From: Methyloligella sp050110875
GTDB taxonomy: Bacteria > Pseudomonadota > Alphaproteobacteria > Rhizobiales > Methyloligellaceae
Assembly: GCA_050110875.1 (NCBI GenBank)
Contig: CP188828.1
Location: 1,178,001 to 1,242,000 of the forward strand
Length of the DNA stretch: 64,000 nt
Direction of reading: 5' to 3'
How positions within the stretch are numbered: position 1 is the first letter of the stretch; each line of letters opens with the position of its first letter. Position numbers and translations under genes: made by a program. Below the pieces are notes generated by a model. The model was given only the letters and a program-made list of their open reading frames with translations. It was not told where the DNA came from and did no database searches. Shown piece after piece: positions 16,993-25,435 of this stretch.

Positions 16993-18009
16993 ATGGAGGT
17001 CATTTCCTTCACGCGCGCCAGTACCATTGGCCCGCTTATCGATTTTGTCGAAGAGGGCGGTGGGCTCGCCGAGCGCGTGTTCCGGGCGGCCGAGCTTCCG
17101 CTGCAACTCTGCGAACGCCCCCAAGCTCTCATACCGCTCCGCGATCAGTTCAAACTCGTGGAATATGCCGCCCGCGAGCTGGGCGACGATGCTCTGCCGG
17201 CGCGACTCTCCACATCCATCGGTGCGGCGGGGCTCGGGAGCTACGGGAAACACTTCCTGGCTGCGCCGACCCTTGGCGAGGCCATCGATTTCGGCAATAG
17301 GATTTTCGACTCCGTCCTGCAGAGCGGCACGGAGATGCGGCTCATCGTCGATAAGGGAGTCGCGAAATGGTATTACCGGGTCAAGGACCGCGCCGAAGTC
17401 GGGCGGCAGAAGAACGAGGTGCTCGCCCTCGGTTACATGCTCGATCTGCTACGGCATTTCATTGGCTTGAGCTGGGTGCCGCTTCGGGTCGAGCTCAGCG
17501 GACCGAGACCGCAAGGCAAAGCCTTTATCGAGACCCTCTTCCGCTGCGATATCGATAGGGGGGATCTCACCTCCACAATCTTCCCGTCCGATCTTCTCGA
17601 CCTGCAGAATCCGCTCGCCATGAAGAAGAAGCAGGTTGAGTCCGACGAGCGCTTGGCGCGGCTCGACGCCTTCCGGGATTGTGTCGAGGAGCTGGTTCGA
17701 CTGAGCTTGCTCGACGGTCGTCCGCAACGGGCGTGGACGGCGCGACGCTTCGACATGTCGGTGCGCACCTTCCAGCGGCGTCTGAAAGAATCGGGCACGA
17801 GCTTTGCCGAGCTGGCGCGCCACGTGATCGATCAGGAAGCGACCGCCCTGCTGCGGAATTCCAAGCTTTCCGTATCGGAGGTCGCTTTCGAGCTGGGCTA
17901 TTCGGACCCGGCCCATTTCTCCCGGGCATTCCATGCGTGGCACGGAACTTCGCCGCGCGATTGGCGGGAGCGTCAGGGCGTCAAGCGGCTTCGCACATCG
18001 CCGGTCTGA
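16993..18009 (+). CDS. AraC-family transcriptional regulator
   Basis: A 338-residue regulator. The N-terminal half resembles the arabinose-binding-like sensing domain of OruR/ArgR-type AraC proteins (SIGAAGLGSYGKHFLAAPTLGEAI). The C-terminal 100 residues form the double helix-turn-helix: WTARRFDMSVRTFQRRLKE and LSVSEVAFELGYSDPAHFSRAF. ATG at 16993 follows GAGGGG; a GTG three bases earlier is the alternative. It sits between the sulfur operon and the polyketide cluster, convergent with the cluster's last gene 39 bases away, and could control either. Confidence 0.9.
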   Translation: MEVISFTRASTIGPLIDFVEEGGGLAERVFRAAELPLQLCERPQALIPLRDQFKLVEYAARELGDDALPARLSTSIGAAGLGSYGKHFLAAPTLGEAIDFGNRIFDSVLQSGTEMRLIVDKGVAKWYYRVKDRAEVGRQKNEVLALGYMLDLLRHFIGLSWVPLRVELSGPRPQGKAFIETLFRCDIDRGDLTSTIFPSDLLDLQNPLAMKKKQVESDERLARLDAFRDCVEELVRLSLLDGRPQRAWTARRFDMSVRTFQRRLKESGTSFAELARHVIDQEATALLRNSKLSVSEVAFELGYSDPAHFSRAFHAWHGTSPRDWRERQGVKRLRTSPV

Positions 18010-18048
18010 TCTGCGGCGTCCTTTCATCCGTACATGGAGAATTGTCGA

Positions 18049-18774
18049 TCAGAGCAAGGAGAATTGCCTGATCAGCATGCGCGGATCCGATTGCCAGACC
18101 GCCTCCGATTGACGGGCCATGTCGTCGGGGAAAATCTCCGTTTCCTCACGCTCGATACCGGCGAGAAGGGCTTCGGCGACGCTTTCGGGCTCGGCCTTAC
18201 GGCCTTCCAAATCGCGGGACATATCCGTATCGATGGGGCCCGGGAACGCGGACAGCACGCGGATATTCTTTTCCGACAATGTCGTGCGCATGGCTTGGGT
18301 GGCGGCCCAGGCCGCCGCCTTGGACATCGCATAGATACCGAGATTGGGGGTGCTGGCGAGAGCGGATACCGAGAGGACGTTGAGGATCACGCCACCGCCG
18401 TTCCGCGCGATCGCCGGCGCGAAATGACGAACGACGTCGATCATGCCGAAGCAGTTGGTCTCCATCTCCGCGCGGATCGCGGCCGGGTCGGCGGCCAGGA
18501 TCGCCCCCTCGGAAAGACTGCCCGCATTGTTGACGAGCAAGGTGACGTCATTGGTCAAGGCCGCCACGTCGGCCACGCTCTCCTTATCGGAGAGATCCAT
18601 GCGGAGGGCCGAGAAGCGGCGGTGGTCCGGGAGATCGGTCTCGCGAAAGCTTTCCGGGTCGCGAGCGGTGCCGTAGACGTGGCGCGCGCCATGGGCTGCC
18701 AGCGCTCGCAGGATAGCCAGCCCGAGACCTCGATTGGCTCCCGTCACCAGGGCGATAGCGCCTTCGATATGCAT
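18049..18774 (-). CDS. Short-chain dehydrogenase/reductase, last gene of the trans-AT PKS cluster
   Basis: A 241-residue classical SDR. The cofactor motif is GANRGLGLA, followed by NNAG and the active-site residues Ser (LNVLSVSALAS) and YAMSK. ATG at 18774 lies 14 bases downstream of the acyl-CoA dehydrogenase stop, so it belongs to the same transcript. It would reduce a ketone or oxidise an alcohol of the polyketide chain or product, with NAD(P)H. The longer frame upstream is only read-through into the preceding gene. Confidence 0.88.
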   Translation of the reverse strand: MHIEGAIALVTGANRGLGLAILRALAAHGARHVYGTARDPESFRETDLPDHRRFSALRMDLSDKESVADVAALTNDVTLLVNNAGSLSEGAILAADPAAIRAEMETNCFGMIDVVRHFAPAIARNGGGVILNVLSVSALASTPNLGIYAMSKAAAWAATQAMRTTLSEKNIRVLSAFPGPIDTDMSRDLEGRKAEPESVAEALLAGIEREETEIFPDDMARQSEAVWQSDPRMLIRQFSLL

Positions 18775-18788
18775 CGCGGTCCTCCAGG

Positions 18789-20390
18789 CTACCAGGCGAG
18801 GGCGGTCTCTTTCAGCATCTTCTTGCGGAGATAGGGGTCGAGGCGCCACTCCTCCGCCGGCTGGGTCTGCTCGATATTGCCGATATCGCTTTCGAACTCT
18901 TCGATCAAATTGCAGGCATCCTCGCCGCCAAGGACCTGTCTTTCGTCCCGTCCGATGGACAGCGCGTCTTGAAGGGTCTCTTCGAACGCCGCCTCGGCCC
19001 AGCCGGGACACCAGGACGCTCGCGCGTTGCGGGCAATGCGGGCGCATGCGTAGAGAACGCCGGCGGCGACGGCCTCGCCGAGCTTCGAATTGCATAGATC
19101 GCGCGCCTGGCGCCCGGGATAGGTTCCGGCGAGGGCGGGGCCGAATCCTTTCAGCGCGTCGCGCAATTCTGTCAGGCGTTCGGCGATGTCGCCGGCCTTC
19201 AGGGTCTGGCTGAGGTGAGCGCGCAGTCCCGGATCGTCCAGCATCAGGCGCGAGCCGAGATGATGCATCAGGGTCTCGGTGGGGCCTTCGAAGATGCGGC
19301 CGACCCTTGCGTCGCGCATGATCTGGGTCACGATATTGGTCTCGATATAGCCGCGGCCGCCGAGCATCTGGATGGCCCAATCGGCCGTTTGCCAGAGGAA
19401 CTCCGAGCCCGAAGCCTTGGCGACCACGAGCAGCTCCTCGGGCGGCATCTCATCCCGGTCCAGCAGATCGCAGATATGGTCGATGAGCGCCTCCAGCGCC
19501 GCCGTGCGGGCGACGGTCTGGCTGATGCGTTGCCGGGAGATGGGGTTGTCGATCAGCCGGCCCGAGCAGATGCCCTCGCGCCGCCTCGCATAGCGGGTCA
19601 TCAGCTGGAGACAGCGCTTCATGGCGCCGACGAAGATGGCGCCGAGGGCAAGCCGCGTCGTCATCATCGTTGCGTGGGCCACGGCCATGCCCTCGCCGAG
19701 CTTGCCGAGACGATGGCTGTCGGGAAGCTCGACATCGTCGAAGCGAACCATGTTCTGGACCATGCCGCGCATGCCCATGGTCAGGAGCTCAGGTCCCATG
19801 ATCAAGCCGGGGGCGTCGGCGGGGATTGCGGCGGCGCAGCTTCCGCAGGGCTTGCCGCGCTCGTCGGTGTAGCGCGCGAAGACGTTGATCACGCCCGCCC
19901 AACCGGCATTGCCGATCCACATCTTGGTGCCGCTGAGGCGGGTGCGCCCGTCCGCGCCGCGCGTGGCCCGGGCCTCGATTCCATTCGGGTTGGACCCCGC
20001 GCCAGGCTCGGTCAATGCGAATCCGCCGATGATGCGGCCCGAGGCGAGCTGAGGCAGCAGGTCCTTACGCAAGGGCTCGCTCGCCGAAAGCATGATCGGC
20101 CGGATGCCGAGAAAGTTATGCACCACAACGAAGGCGGCGAGATTGACGTCCAGGGCCGCGAGCTGCTGAAGGATAGCGGTGGTCGCCTTGTGAGAGAGGC
20201 CAAGCCCGCCTGCCGCTCTCGGGGCCTGCAAGCCGAGCAGCCCGGCATTGCCGAAATCCAGAACGATATGAGGCGGAATCGACCGTCTCGTGTCGATCAG
20301 CAGGGAATTGACGCGCCGTGCGCCATACTCGCGGATCCAATGAAGAAGTGCGGTGCAGCGCGATTGCTCTGTCGGTTCGGCATAGTTCAT
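18789..20390 (-). CDS. Acyl-CoA (or acyl-ACP) dehydrogenase family protein
   Basis: A 533-residue flavoprotein, longer than the usual 380. The N-terminal and middle domains include GGFALTEPGAGSNPNGIEARA and TRLSGTKMWIGNAGWAGVINVFARY, the FAD/substrate signatures. The C-terminal helical domain carries MLGGRGYIETN and the catalytic-base region RIFEGPTETLMHHLG, followed by roughly 140 extra residues. Such enzymes in fatty-acid-primed polyketide clusters desaturate the acyl chain, often while bound to ACP. It starts 9 bases after the phosphopantetheinyl transferase. The physiological acyl carrier is unknown. Confidence 0.88.
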   Translation of the reverse strand: MNYAEPTEQSRCTALLHWIREYGARRVNSLLIDTRRSIPPHIVLDFGNAGLLGLQAPRAAGGLGLSHKATTAILQQLAALDVNLAAFVVVHNFLGIRPIMLSASEPLRKDLLPQLASGRIIGGFALTEPGAGSNPNGIEARATRGADGRTRLSGTKMWIGNAGWAGVINVFARYTDERGKPCGSCAAAIPADAPGLIMGPELLTMGMRGMVQNMVRFDDVELPDSHRLGKLGEGMAVAHATMMTTRLALGAIFVGAMKRCLQLMTRYARRREGICSGRLIDNPISRQRISQTVARTAALEALIDHICDLLDRDEMPPEELLVVAKASGSEFLWQTADWAIQMLGGRGYIETNIVTQIMRDARVGRIFEGPTETLMHHLGSRLMLDDPGLRAHLSQTLKAGDIAERLTELRDALKGFGPALAGTYPGRQARDLCNSKLGEAVAAGVLYACARIARNARASWCPGWAEAAFEETLQDALSIGRDERQVLGGEDACNLIEEFESDIGNIEQTQPAEEWRLDPYLRKKMLKETALAW

Positions 20391-20399
20391 CTCGATACC

Positions 20400-21140
20400 T
20401 CACGCCGTTGCACGTTGGCCGTCGATGGTCGCGGCGAACGCGCCGGTGAATTCGAAACCTTGCGCCACAAGCTCGCCGAGCTCTGTCTGGGGCAGCGCTT
20501 GTGCCGCGTGGCACCATTGGGCGCCGGGACAGCCAGTGGCGCACATGGCGATGGCGTGATCGGCAGAGTTGCGGCGCCAGATATTCGTGTTCCGGAGATA
20601 GCCGAACTCTCCGTTGCGCCAGTCGATCTCGCGTTTCGTGCAGAGCTGGCCGAAGGGCTCGGCGAGGCCGAGGCCGCTTACCTTAGAATAAGCCTCCTTC
20701 AGAACCCACCGCTTGATGAAAGCGGTATAGGGATCGTCCGCGGTCTCGATGTCGCGCTGCTCCTCCAGTGTCATGCTTCTCAGGAGCGCCGAAGCAAGCG
20801 GCCGATTGAGCCTGTGTGTCTCGATATCGATTCCGCAGGGGCCGAAGGTGGACAGCACGATGGCGCAGATGCCCCGGGAATGGCTGAGATTGAAGTTCAA
20901 CGGGCCGTCGAGCAGAACGGGCTTGCCATGGGAGAGCCTTGCGAAGCGTAAGCGCCGCGGGTCGCGGGCGCCGAGCAGGTTGGCGATGCTGAGCCGCTTG
21001 AGTGCGTGGGCGACGACATATTGATCCCGGACGTCCGGAATTCGAATGCTGCTGCATCGCGCTTGCTCGTCGTCGCTCAAGACGGCTTCGAGGCGTTGGA
21101 GTTCTTGCGGTTGCGTCTTTGCGATCCAGATTTCCAGCAT
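20400..21140 (-). CDS. Sfp-type 4'-phosphopantetheinyl transferase
   Basis: A 246-residue protein with both family motifs: GIDIETHR (Mg/CoA site) and FIKRWVLKEAYSKVSGLGL (WxxKEAxxK). NFNLSHSRG is the usual upstream segment. It loads the phosphopantetheine arm onto serine of carrier domains, here presumably the ACPs of this cluster. The start is ATG 21140, preceded by AAGGAG; a longer frame would overlap the thioesterase. Having its own Sfp-type activator is typical of a self-contained biosynthetic cluster. Confidence 0.92.
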   Translation of the reverse strand: MLEIWIAKTQPQELQRLEAVLSDDEQARCSSIRIPDVRDQYVVAHALKRLSIANLLGARDPRRLRFARLSHGKPVLLDGPLNFNLSHSRGICAIVLSTFGPCGIDIETHRLNRPLASALLRSMTLEEQRDIETADDPYTAFIKRWVLKEAYSKVSGLGLAEPFGQLCTKREIDWRNGEFGYLRNTNIWRRNSADHAIAMCATGCPGAQWCHAAQALPQTELGELVAQGFEFTGAFAATIDGQRATA

Positions 21141-21156
21141 GGCTCGGGTCTCCTTG

Positions 21157-21951
21157 CTAGCCGGCTGCCCGCATCGGCTCGGCGGCCGGTGCGAAGCCGT
21201 ATGCTTCGATCGCCTGCAGAACGGGATCGGGAGTCTGCATGGGCGAGAAATGACCGCCGCATTGCATTTGCAGCCGGAAGCCGGCGCGGGCGACGGCGCG
21301 CCACTCAAGCAGGCATTCGAGAGGCGCGAAGGGATCGTCGATGGCGCCGATCACATGGAGCGGGATATCGAGGGCAGGCTCGGGCTCGTGGCGATAGTCG
21401 TAGATGAGCTGCAAATCCGCCCGGAGCATCGGGATGGCGCGCTTCATCAGCGGCTTGCTTTCCAGGACGGCGCGAGGCGTGCCCTCCAGAGACTCCAGAT
21501 AATGTTGAAGATCGGCATCCGAGAGTGCCGGCAAGGTGTGGGTCGAGGTCGGCGAGTTCGGGGCGGCGCGGGACGAGACGATGAGCAGCGCGGGCAAGGC
21601 TCGGCCACGATGTTTGAGCGCGCGGGCCGTCTCATAGGCCAACAGGGCGCCGAGGCTATGACCGTAGAAGATCGCCGGCCGGTCCGCGAAGGCGGGCCAG
21701 GCATCGGCCAGCTGGGACGCCGCAGAGCGGATCGAGCCGGCGAAAGGAGCTTCCCGCCGCCGCCCGCGGCCGGGCAGCTCGGCCGCGACCAGGGCGAAGT
21801 CTTCGGGCAGCAGCTTGGTCCAGGGGAAGAAGGTCTGGGCGCTGCCCCCCGCATAGTGGAAGCAGACGAGACGGCATGCCGCGCCTGTGTCGGCGCCCAG
21901 GGCGACGAAGCCGGCTTCGCCCGCTTCCTCTATGGGTCCTCGCTGTTCCAT
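21157..21951 (-). CDS. Type II thioesterase (GrsT/RifR-like)
   Basis: A 264-residue alpha/beta hydrolase of the stand-alone editing thioesterase family. The start of the fold is CRLVCFHYAGGSAQTFFPW; the nucleophile is Ser99 in YGHSLGALLAYE; the Asp and His are in IGAIDDPF and QCGGHFSPM. These enzymes clear aberrant acyl groups from carrier proteins. The ATG is two bases after the FAAL stop. Integral member of the cluster. Confidence 0.92.
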   Translation of the reverse strand: MEQRGPIEEAGEAGFVALGADTGAACRLVCFHYAGGSAQTFFPWTKLLPEDFALVAAELPGRGRRREAPFAGSIRSAASQLADAWPAFADRPAIFYGHSLGALLAYETARALKHRGRALPALLIVSSRAAPNSPTSTHTLPALSDADLQHYLESLEGTPRAVLESKPLMKRAIPMLRADLQLIYDYRHEPEPALDIPLHVIGAIDDPFAPLECLLEWRAVARAGFRLQMQCGGHFSPMQTPDPVLQAIEAYGFAPAAEPMRAAG

Positions 21952-21953
21952 AT

Positions 21954-23741
21954 CTAAGCGGCCACCGGTTCCGAGCTCAGAATTTCCAGCTCGTCGGCGA
22001 GGAAGAGCTGACGCATGAGCCCGCGCTGGACCTTGCCGCTCGTCGTCTTGCGCAAGGCGTTGGGGGGCAGGAAGACGATCTCGCTGAGCGGCACGCCGTG
22101 CTCTTCCGACACGCAGCGGCGGATCAGGTTTTTCATGTCCTTGAACTCCTGGGGGGTGCTGCGCCGGAAGGAGCGGTCCACCTCGACGGCGGCGACGATC
22201 CGCTGGCGTTGCTCGTCGTCGTAATAGCCGAACACCGCCGCGCTCTGATGGCTGAGGGCGGGCGTGCTTTCGGCGATGGTGTATTCGATGTCCTCCGGGT
22301 GGAGGTTGCGGCCGTCCCAGATGATGACGTCCTTCAGACGTCCGCAGATATAGAGCTGCAGATCGCCGCTATGGATGAAGCCCATATCGCCGGTGCGGAG
22401 ATAGGTCTTGTCCGGCTCGCCATCGATGGTGGCGCCGAAGATGGCTTCGGTGGCCTCCGGATTCTTCCAATAGCCCGCCGCGACGGAGGAGCTGTGCAGC
22501 CAGATCTCGCCCAGCGCATTGTGGCCGCGGCGGGTCTGGGTCTCGGGATCGACGATGGCGACCTCGAAGGGAAAGGCCGGTTCGCCGCAGCCGACCAGCT
22601 CGAGCGCGTTGCGCGGATGGGCCGGCGATTTGATCTGGCGGTGGGTCTTCAGCTCGTTGGAATCCACGGTTGCCCGCGCGGGCAGGCGCCGGATCGGGCC
22701 GGCCGAGACAACGAGGGTCGCTTCCGCCAGGCCGTAGCAAGGCTGGAAGGTCTCCGGCCGGAAGCCATGCTTCTCGTGAAGCTTCGCGAAGCGGTCGAGA
22801 GTCGTGGCACGCACGACATCCGCGCCGTTGGGCGCGAGCTGCCAGCAGGACAGGTCGACATTCTTCAGCTTCTCTTCCGAATACCGCTCGACGGCGATGT
22901 CGTAGATGAAGTTCGGACCGCCGGCGAAGGCAGCGCGATAGCGGGAGATGGCCTGCAGCCAGATGGAAGGCTGGCGGACCACCGTGTTCGGGCCCATGAG
23001 CACCGAATGGTTGCCGAGGACGATGGGCAGAAGCTGGCCCATGATCAGTCCCATGTCGTGGTGATGGGGCTGCCAGAACACCATGTCCGTGTCTTCGGTG
23101 AGCTGCCAGGTGTCCCGCATGAGCCGCAGATTCACGCTGAGATTGCCTTGGGTGACCATCACCCCCTTCGGATCGGAGGTCGAGCCGGAGGTGTATTGCA
23201 GAAAGGCGAGCCGATTGCCGTCGGACCCCCATTCGCAATCCTTGGTTTCCGGCCAGACGCCTGCGCTGCCGATCTCCTCGGCGCAGATCCATTCGAGACC
23301 TTCGGCGGCCGTCCCGTCGAAGGCGCTTTCGGAATTCTCGATCACCTTTCTGGGCGCGATGGCGCAGATGGCGCCGCTATCCTTGATGATCTTCACGCAG
23401 CGATCGATGCGGCGGCGCGAGGGAAGATTGATGGGCACCGCCGCCATGCCGGCCATGAAGCAGCCGAGGAAGGAGACGATGAAATCGAGCCCTTGCGGGA
23501 AGAAGAGCATGATCCGCTCGCCAGGCTCGTAGCGTTCCAGAAGCGTGTCGGCGACGGCGCGGGCCCGCTGCCAAAGCTCCAGATAGGTGAGGGCGTCGGT
23601 TTCCTCCCCCTGCTCGTTGAGAAAGGTGAAGAGCCGCTTGTCCGGATGCAGCCAGGCGCGCAGGGCGAGAGATCCGTGGACGGGCAGCTCGCCGAGGATG
23701 GTCAGGGTTTCGGGATGGGTCAGCTGAGACTTCTGGAACAT
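21954..23741 (-). CDS. Fatty-acyl-AMP ligase (FAAL), polyketide starter loading
   Basis: A 595-residue adenylate-forming enzyme. The ATP motif LQYTSGSTSDPKGVMV (181-196) and DMVFWQPHHHDMGLIMGQLLPI are diagnostic of FAALs, which release acyl-adenylate to an ACP instead of CoA. YLRTGDMGF, GRLKDVIIWDGRNLHPEDIE and the C-terminal KTTSGKVQRG lysine complete the set. It starts 40 bases after the free ACP, its probable acceptor. The cluster is therefore expected to use a medium- or long-chain fatty acid as starter unit. No condensation or amino-acid adenylation domain is nearby, so this is not an NRPS module. Confidence 0.93.
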   Translation of the reverse strand: MFQKSQLTHPETLTILGELPVHGSLALRAWLHPDKRLFTFLNEQGEETDALTYLELWQRARAVADTLLERYEPGERIMLFFPQGLDFIVSFLGCFMAGMAAVPINLPSRRRIDRCVKIIKDSGAICAIAPRKVIENSESAFDGTAAEGLEWICAEEIGSAGVWPETKDCEWGSDGNRLAFLQYTSGSTSDPKGVMVTQGNLSVNLRLMRDTWQLTEDTDMVFWQPHHHDMGLIMGQLLPIVLGNHSVLMGPNTVVRQPSIWLQAISRYRAAFAGGPNFIYDIAVERYSEEKLKNVDLSCWQLAPNGADVVRATTLDRFAKLHEKHGFRPETFQPCYGLAEATLVVSAGPIRRLPARATVDSNELKTHRQIKSPAHPRNALELVGCGEPAFPFEVAIVDPETQTRRGHNALGEIWLHSSSVAAGYWKNPEATEAIFGATIDGEPDKTYLRTGDMGFIHSGDLQLYICGRLKDVIIWDGRNLHPEDIEYTIAESTPALSHQSAAVFGYYDDEQRQRIVAAVEVDRSFRRSTPQEFKDMKNLIRRCVSEEHGVPLSEIVFLPPNALRKTTSGKVQRGLMRQLFLADELEILSSEPVAA

Positions 23742-23781
23742 GACGAACCTCGCATTCTGTCGGTTTGGCCCTGTTTCGCGG

Positions 23782-24042
23782 TTATGACGCTTCGGCCAGG
23801 CTGAGCTTCTGGATCTCGCCCGATAGGCTGGCGATGGTGGGGAACTCGAAGACGATGATCTCGGACAGGCCGAGATTGAGGTCCTTGTCCAACAGGCCGA
23901 CGAGCTTGCTGGCGGCGACGGATTCCAAGCCGTAGGTGCCGAGATTGGTCTCCACGTCGATGTCCTCGGGCGGGATGCCGAGCTCGTCGGAAATGAACTG
24001 GACGATACGGTTCTGAATGTCGGTTTCAGATGCGCTAGCCAT
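23782..24042 (-). CDS. Free-standing acyl carrier protein
   Basis: An 86-residue ACP. The phosphopantetheine serine is Ser41 in TYGLESVAASKL, inside the usual four-helix pattern (IVQFISDELGIPPEDIDVE before, IIVFEFPTIASLSGEI after). Its start overlaps the end of the acyltransferase gene by 8 bases. Lying next to the FAAL, it is the likely acceptor of the fatty acyl starter; it could also be a general donor in trans. Confidence 0.93.
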   Translation of the reverse strand: MASASETDIQNRIVQFISDELGIPPEDIDVETNLGTYGLESVAASKLVGLLDKDLNLGLSEIIVFEFPTIASLSGEIQKLSLAEAS

Positions 24043-25435
24043 CGTGGTTCTCCATGGTTTGGCGGGGTGTGCCGTTCGACTGGGGAGGGGTCTGGGGGCC
24101 GTCGCAGAGGACGATCCCGGGGAAGAAGATGTCCTTCGCCGCGCTCCTTATCGCGGCGCGCCGCGTGCGTATGTCCGCGTCGCTTTCGAGCTCGGCGGCA
24201 AGGTTGCGCAGGCGGGAGCAGAAGGGGTCCGGGAGGCGTGCGCCGATCTCGGCGATGCGCCGGGACGAGACTTCCGGACTGCCGTAGCAGGTTTGCAGCG
24301 CGCGGGTGGCGGCGGCGATGACCTTGTGACGGGCGAAGCCGAGGGATGTCGTGGCGAGCTCGGGAAAATGCCAATCGGGCAGGGTCTCGAAATACCCTTC
24401 GCCGTCGGCGAGCGCGCGCTTGGTGTCGCCGTCGAGGTCGTGCCGCCTGGCCAGGACTGACCGGAGAGTCGCGTCGCCGAAATCGCCGCTGTCTTGGTTT
24501 CGCGCGGTGGTTTGTTCGGGCGCGTTTTGCGACGGCGTTTGTGCTGTGGACGATTCCCGTTGCGCTTCGGGGAGCGGCGCCGGCTCGGCACCTCCTTCCA
24601 GATGACGCCGGATCACGCTCACTATGGGCATCAAGATCGGCGGCGAGCCGAGCTCGACGAAATCGGTCACGCCGGCCTGCAGCATGGTCTCGACGGAGCG
24701 GGACCACTGAACGGGGCGGGCGATCTGCTCGATCAATCTTTTGCGTATTTCCGATGGCTCATGAGGCTTGCCGGTCACGTTGGAGAGCACGGCGCTGCGT
24801 GGCGCTGCGAAGCTGAAATCGGAAAGGAACGCTGCGAAGCGTTCGGCCGCCGGTTTCATCTCGCTGGTATGGAAGGCGCCGCTGACGCGAAGGGGAACGG
24901 CGCGGATGCCGCGTTTCCGGCAGGCTTCCAAGAGATTCTGGAGCCGGCCCTTGCGGCCGCCTAGGACGATTTGCTCCGGCGAATTGATATTGGCGATCTC
25001 GACACCTTCGAGGCCATCCTCGGCGATGAGGCGTTCGATCTGGGTGACATCGAACCCGATGAGCGCCACCAGGCCGCCGCCGGCGATCTCGCCCATGAGG
25101 CGGCCGCGCTCCTGCACCATGCGCAGGCCGTCGGCGAAGCCGAACGACCCGGCGGCATAGAGGGCGACGTATTCGCCGAGGCTGTGGCCCGCCATCATCT
25201 CCGGCGCCGCTTCGCTCTCAAGGGCGCGATAGCGGAGCGCGGCGACGACATAGACGGCCGGCTGGGTGATCTCGGTCCGGTCCAGCCGGCCCCCGGGGTT
25301 TTGCAGGCAAAGGTCGCGGATGCCGTAGCCCAATATCGCATCGGCTTCCGCGACCATGTCGGGGAAGCGGTCGAAGAGCTCCGCGCCCATGCCGGCGCGC
25401 TGGCTGCCTTGGCCTGGAAAGAGGAGCGCTTTCAT
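24035..25435 (-). CDS. Discrete trans-acting malonyl acyltransferase with C-terminal extension
   Basis: The 466-residue protein has an N-terminal FabD-like domain (1-290): FPGQGSQRAGMG, nucleophile Ser85 in AGHSLGEYVALYAAG, and the catalytic His in SGAFHTSEMKPAA, consistent with malonyl specificity. Residues from about 300 are an extra 160-residue region (starting after a Gln/Ser/Pro linker) that I do not recognise; it is helical and Arg-rich. The ketosynthase proteins lack acyltransferase domains, so this enzyme must serve them in trans. Its start overlaps the preceding stop (ATGA). Confidence 0.9.
   Translation of the reverse strand: MKALLFPGQGSQRAGMGAELFDRFPDMVAEADAILGYGIRDLCLQNPGGRLDRTEITQPAVYVVAALRYRALESEAAPEMMAGHSLGEYVALYAAGSFGFADGLRMVQERGRLMGEIAGGGLVALIGFDVTQIERLIAEDGLEGVEIANINSPEQIVLGGRKGRLQNLLEACRKRGIRAVPLRVSGAFHTSEMKPAAERFAAFLSDFSFAAPRSAVLSNVTGKPHEPSEIRKRLIEQIARPVQWSRSVETMLQAGVTDFVELGSPPILMPIVSVIRRHLEGGAEPAPLPEAQRESSTAQTPSQNAPEQTTARNQDSGDFGDATLRSVLARRHDLDGDTKRALADGEGYFETLPDWHFPELATTSLGFARHKVIAAATRALQTCYGSPEVSSRRIAEIGARLPDPFCSRLRNLAAELESDADIRTRRAAIRSAAKDIFFPGIVLCDGPQTPPQSNGTPRQTMENHDG

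Noticed and set aside
18775..19380. Upstream extension of the SDR frame to 443 codons
   Set aside because: It overlaps the acyl-CoA dehydrogenase in another frame; the SDR fold begins at MHIEGAIALVTG.
21954..23741. NRPS adenylation domain
   Set aside because: FAAL-type motifs are present and there is no condensation domain in the cluster; the product is not expected to be a hybrid peptide.
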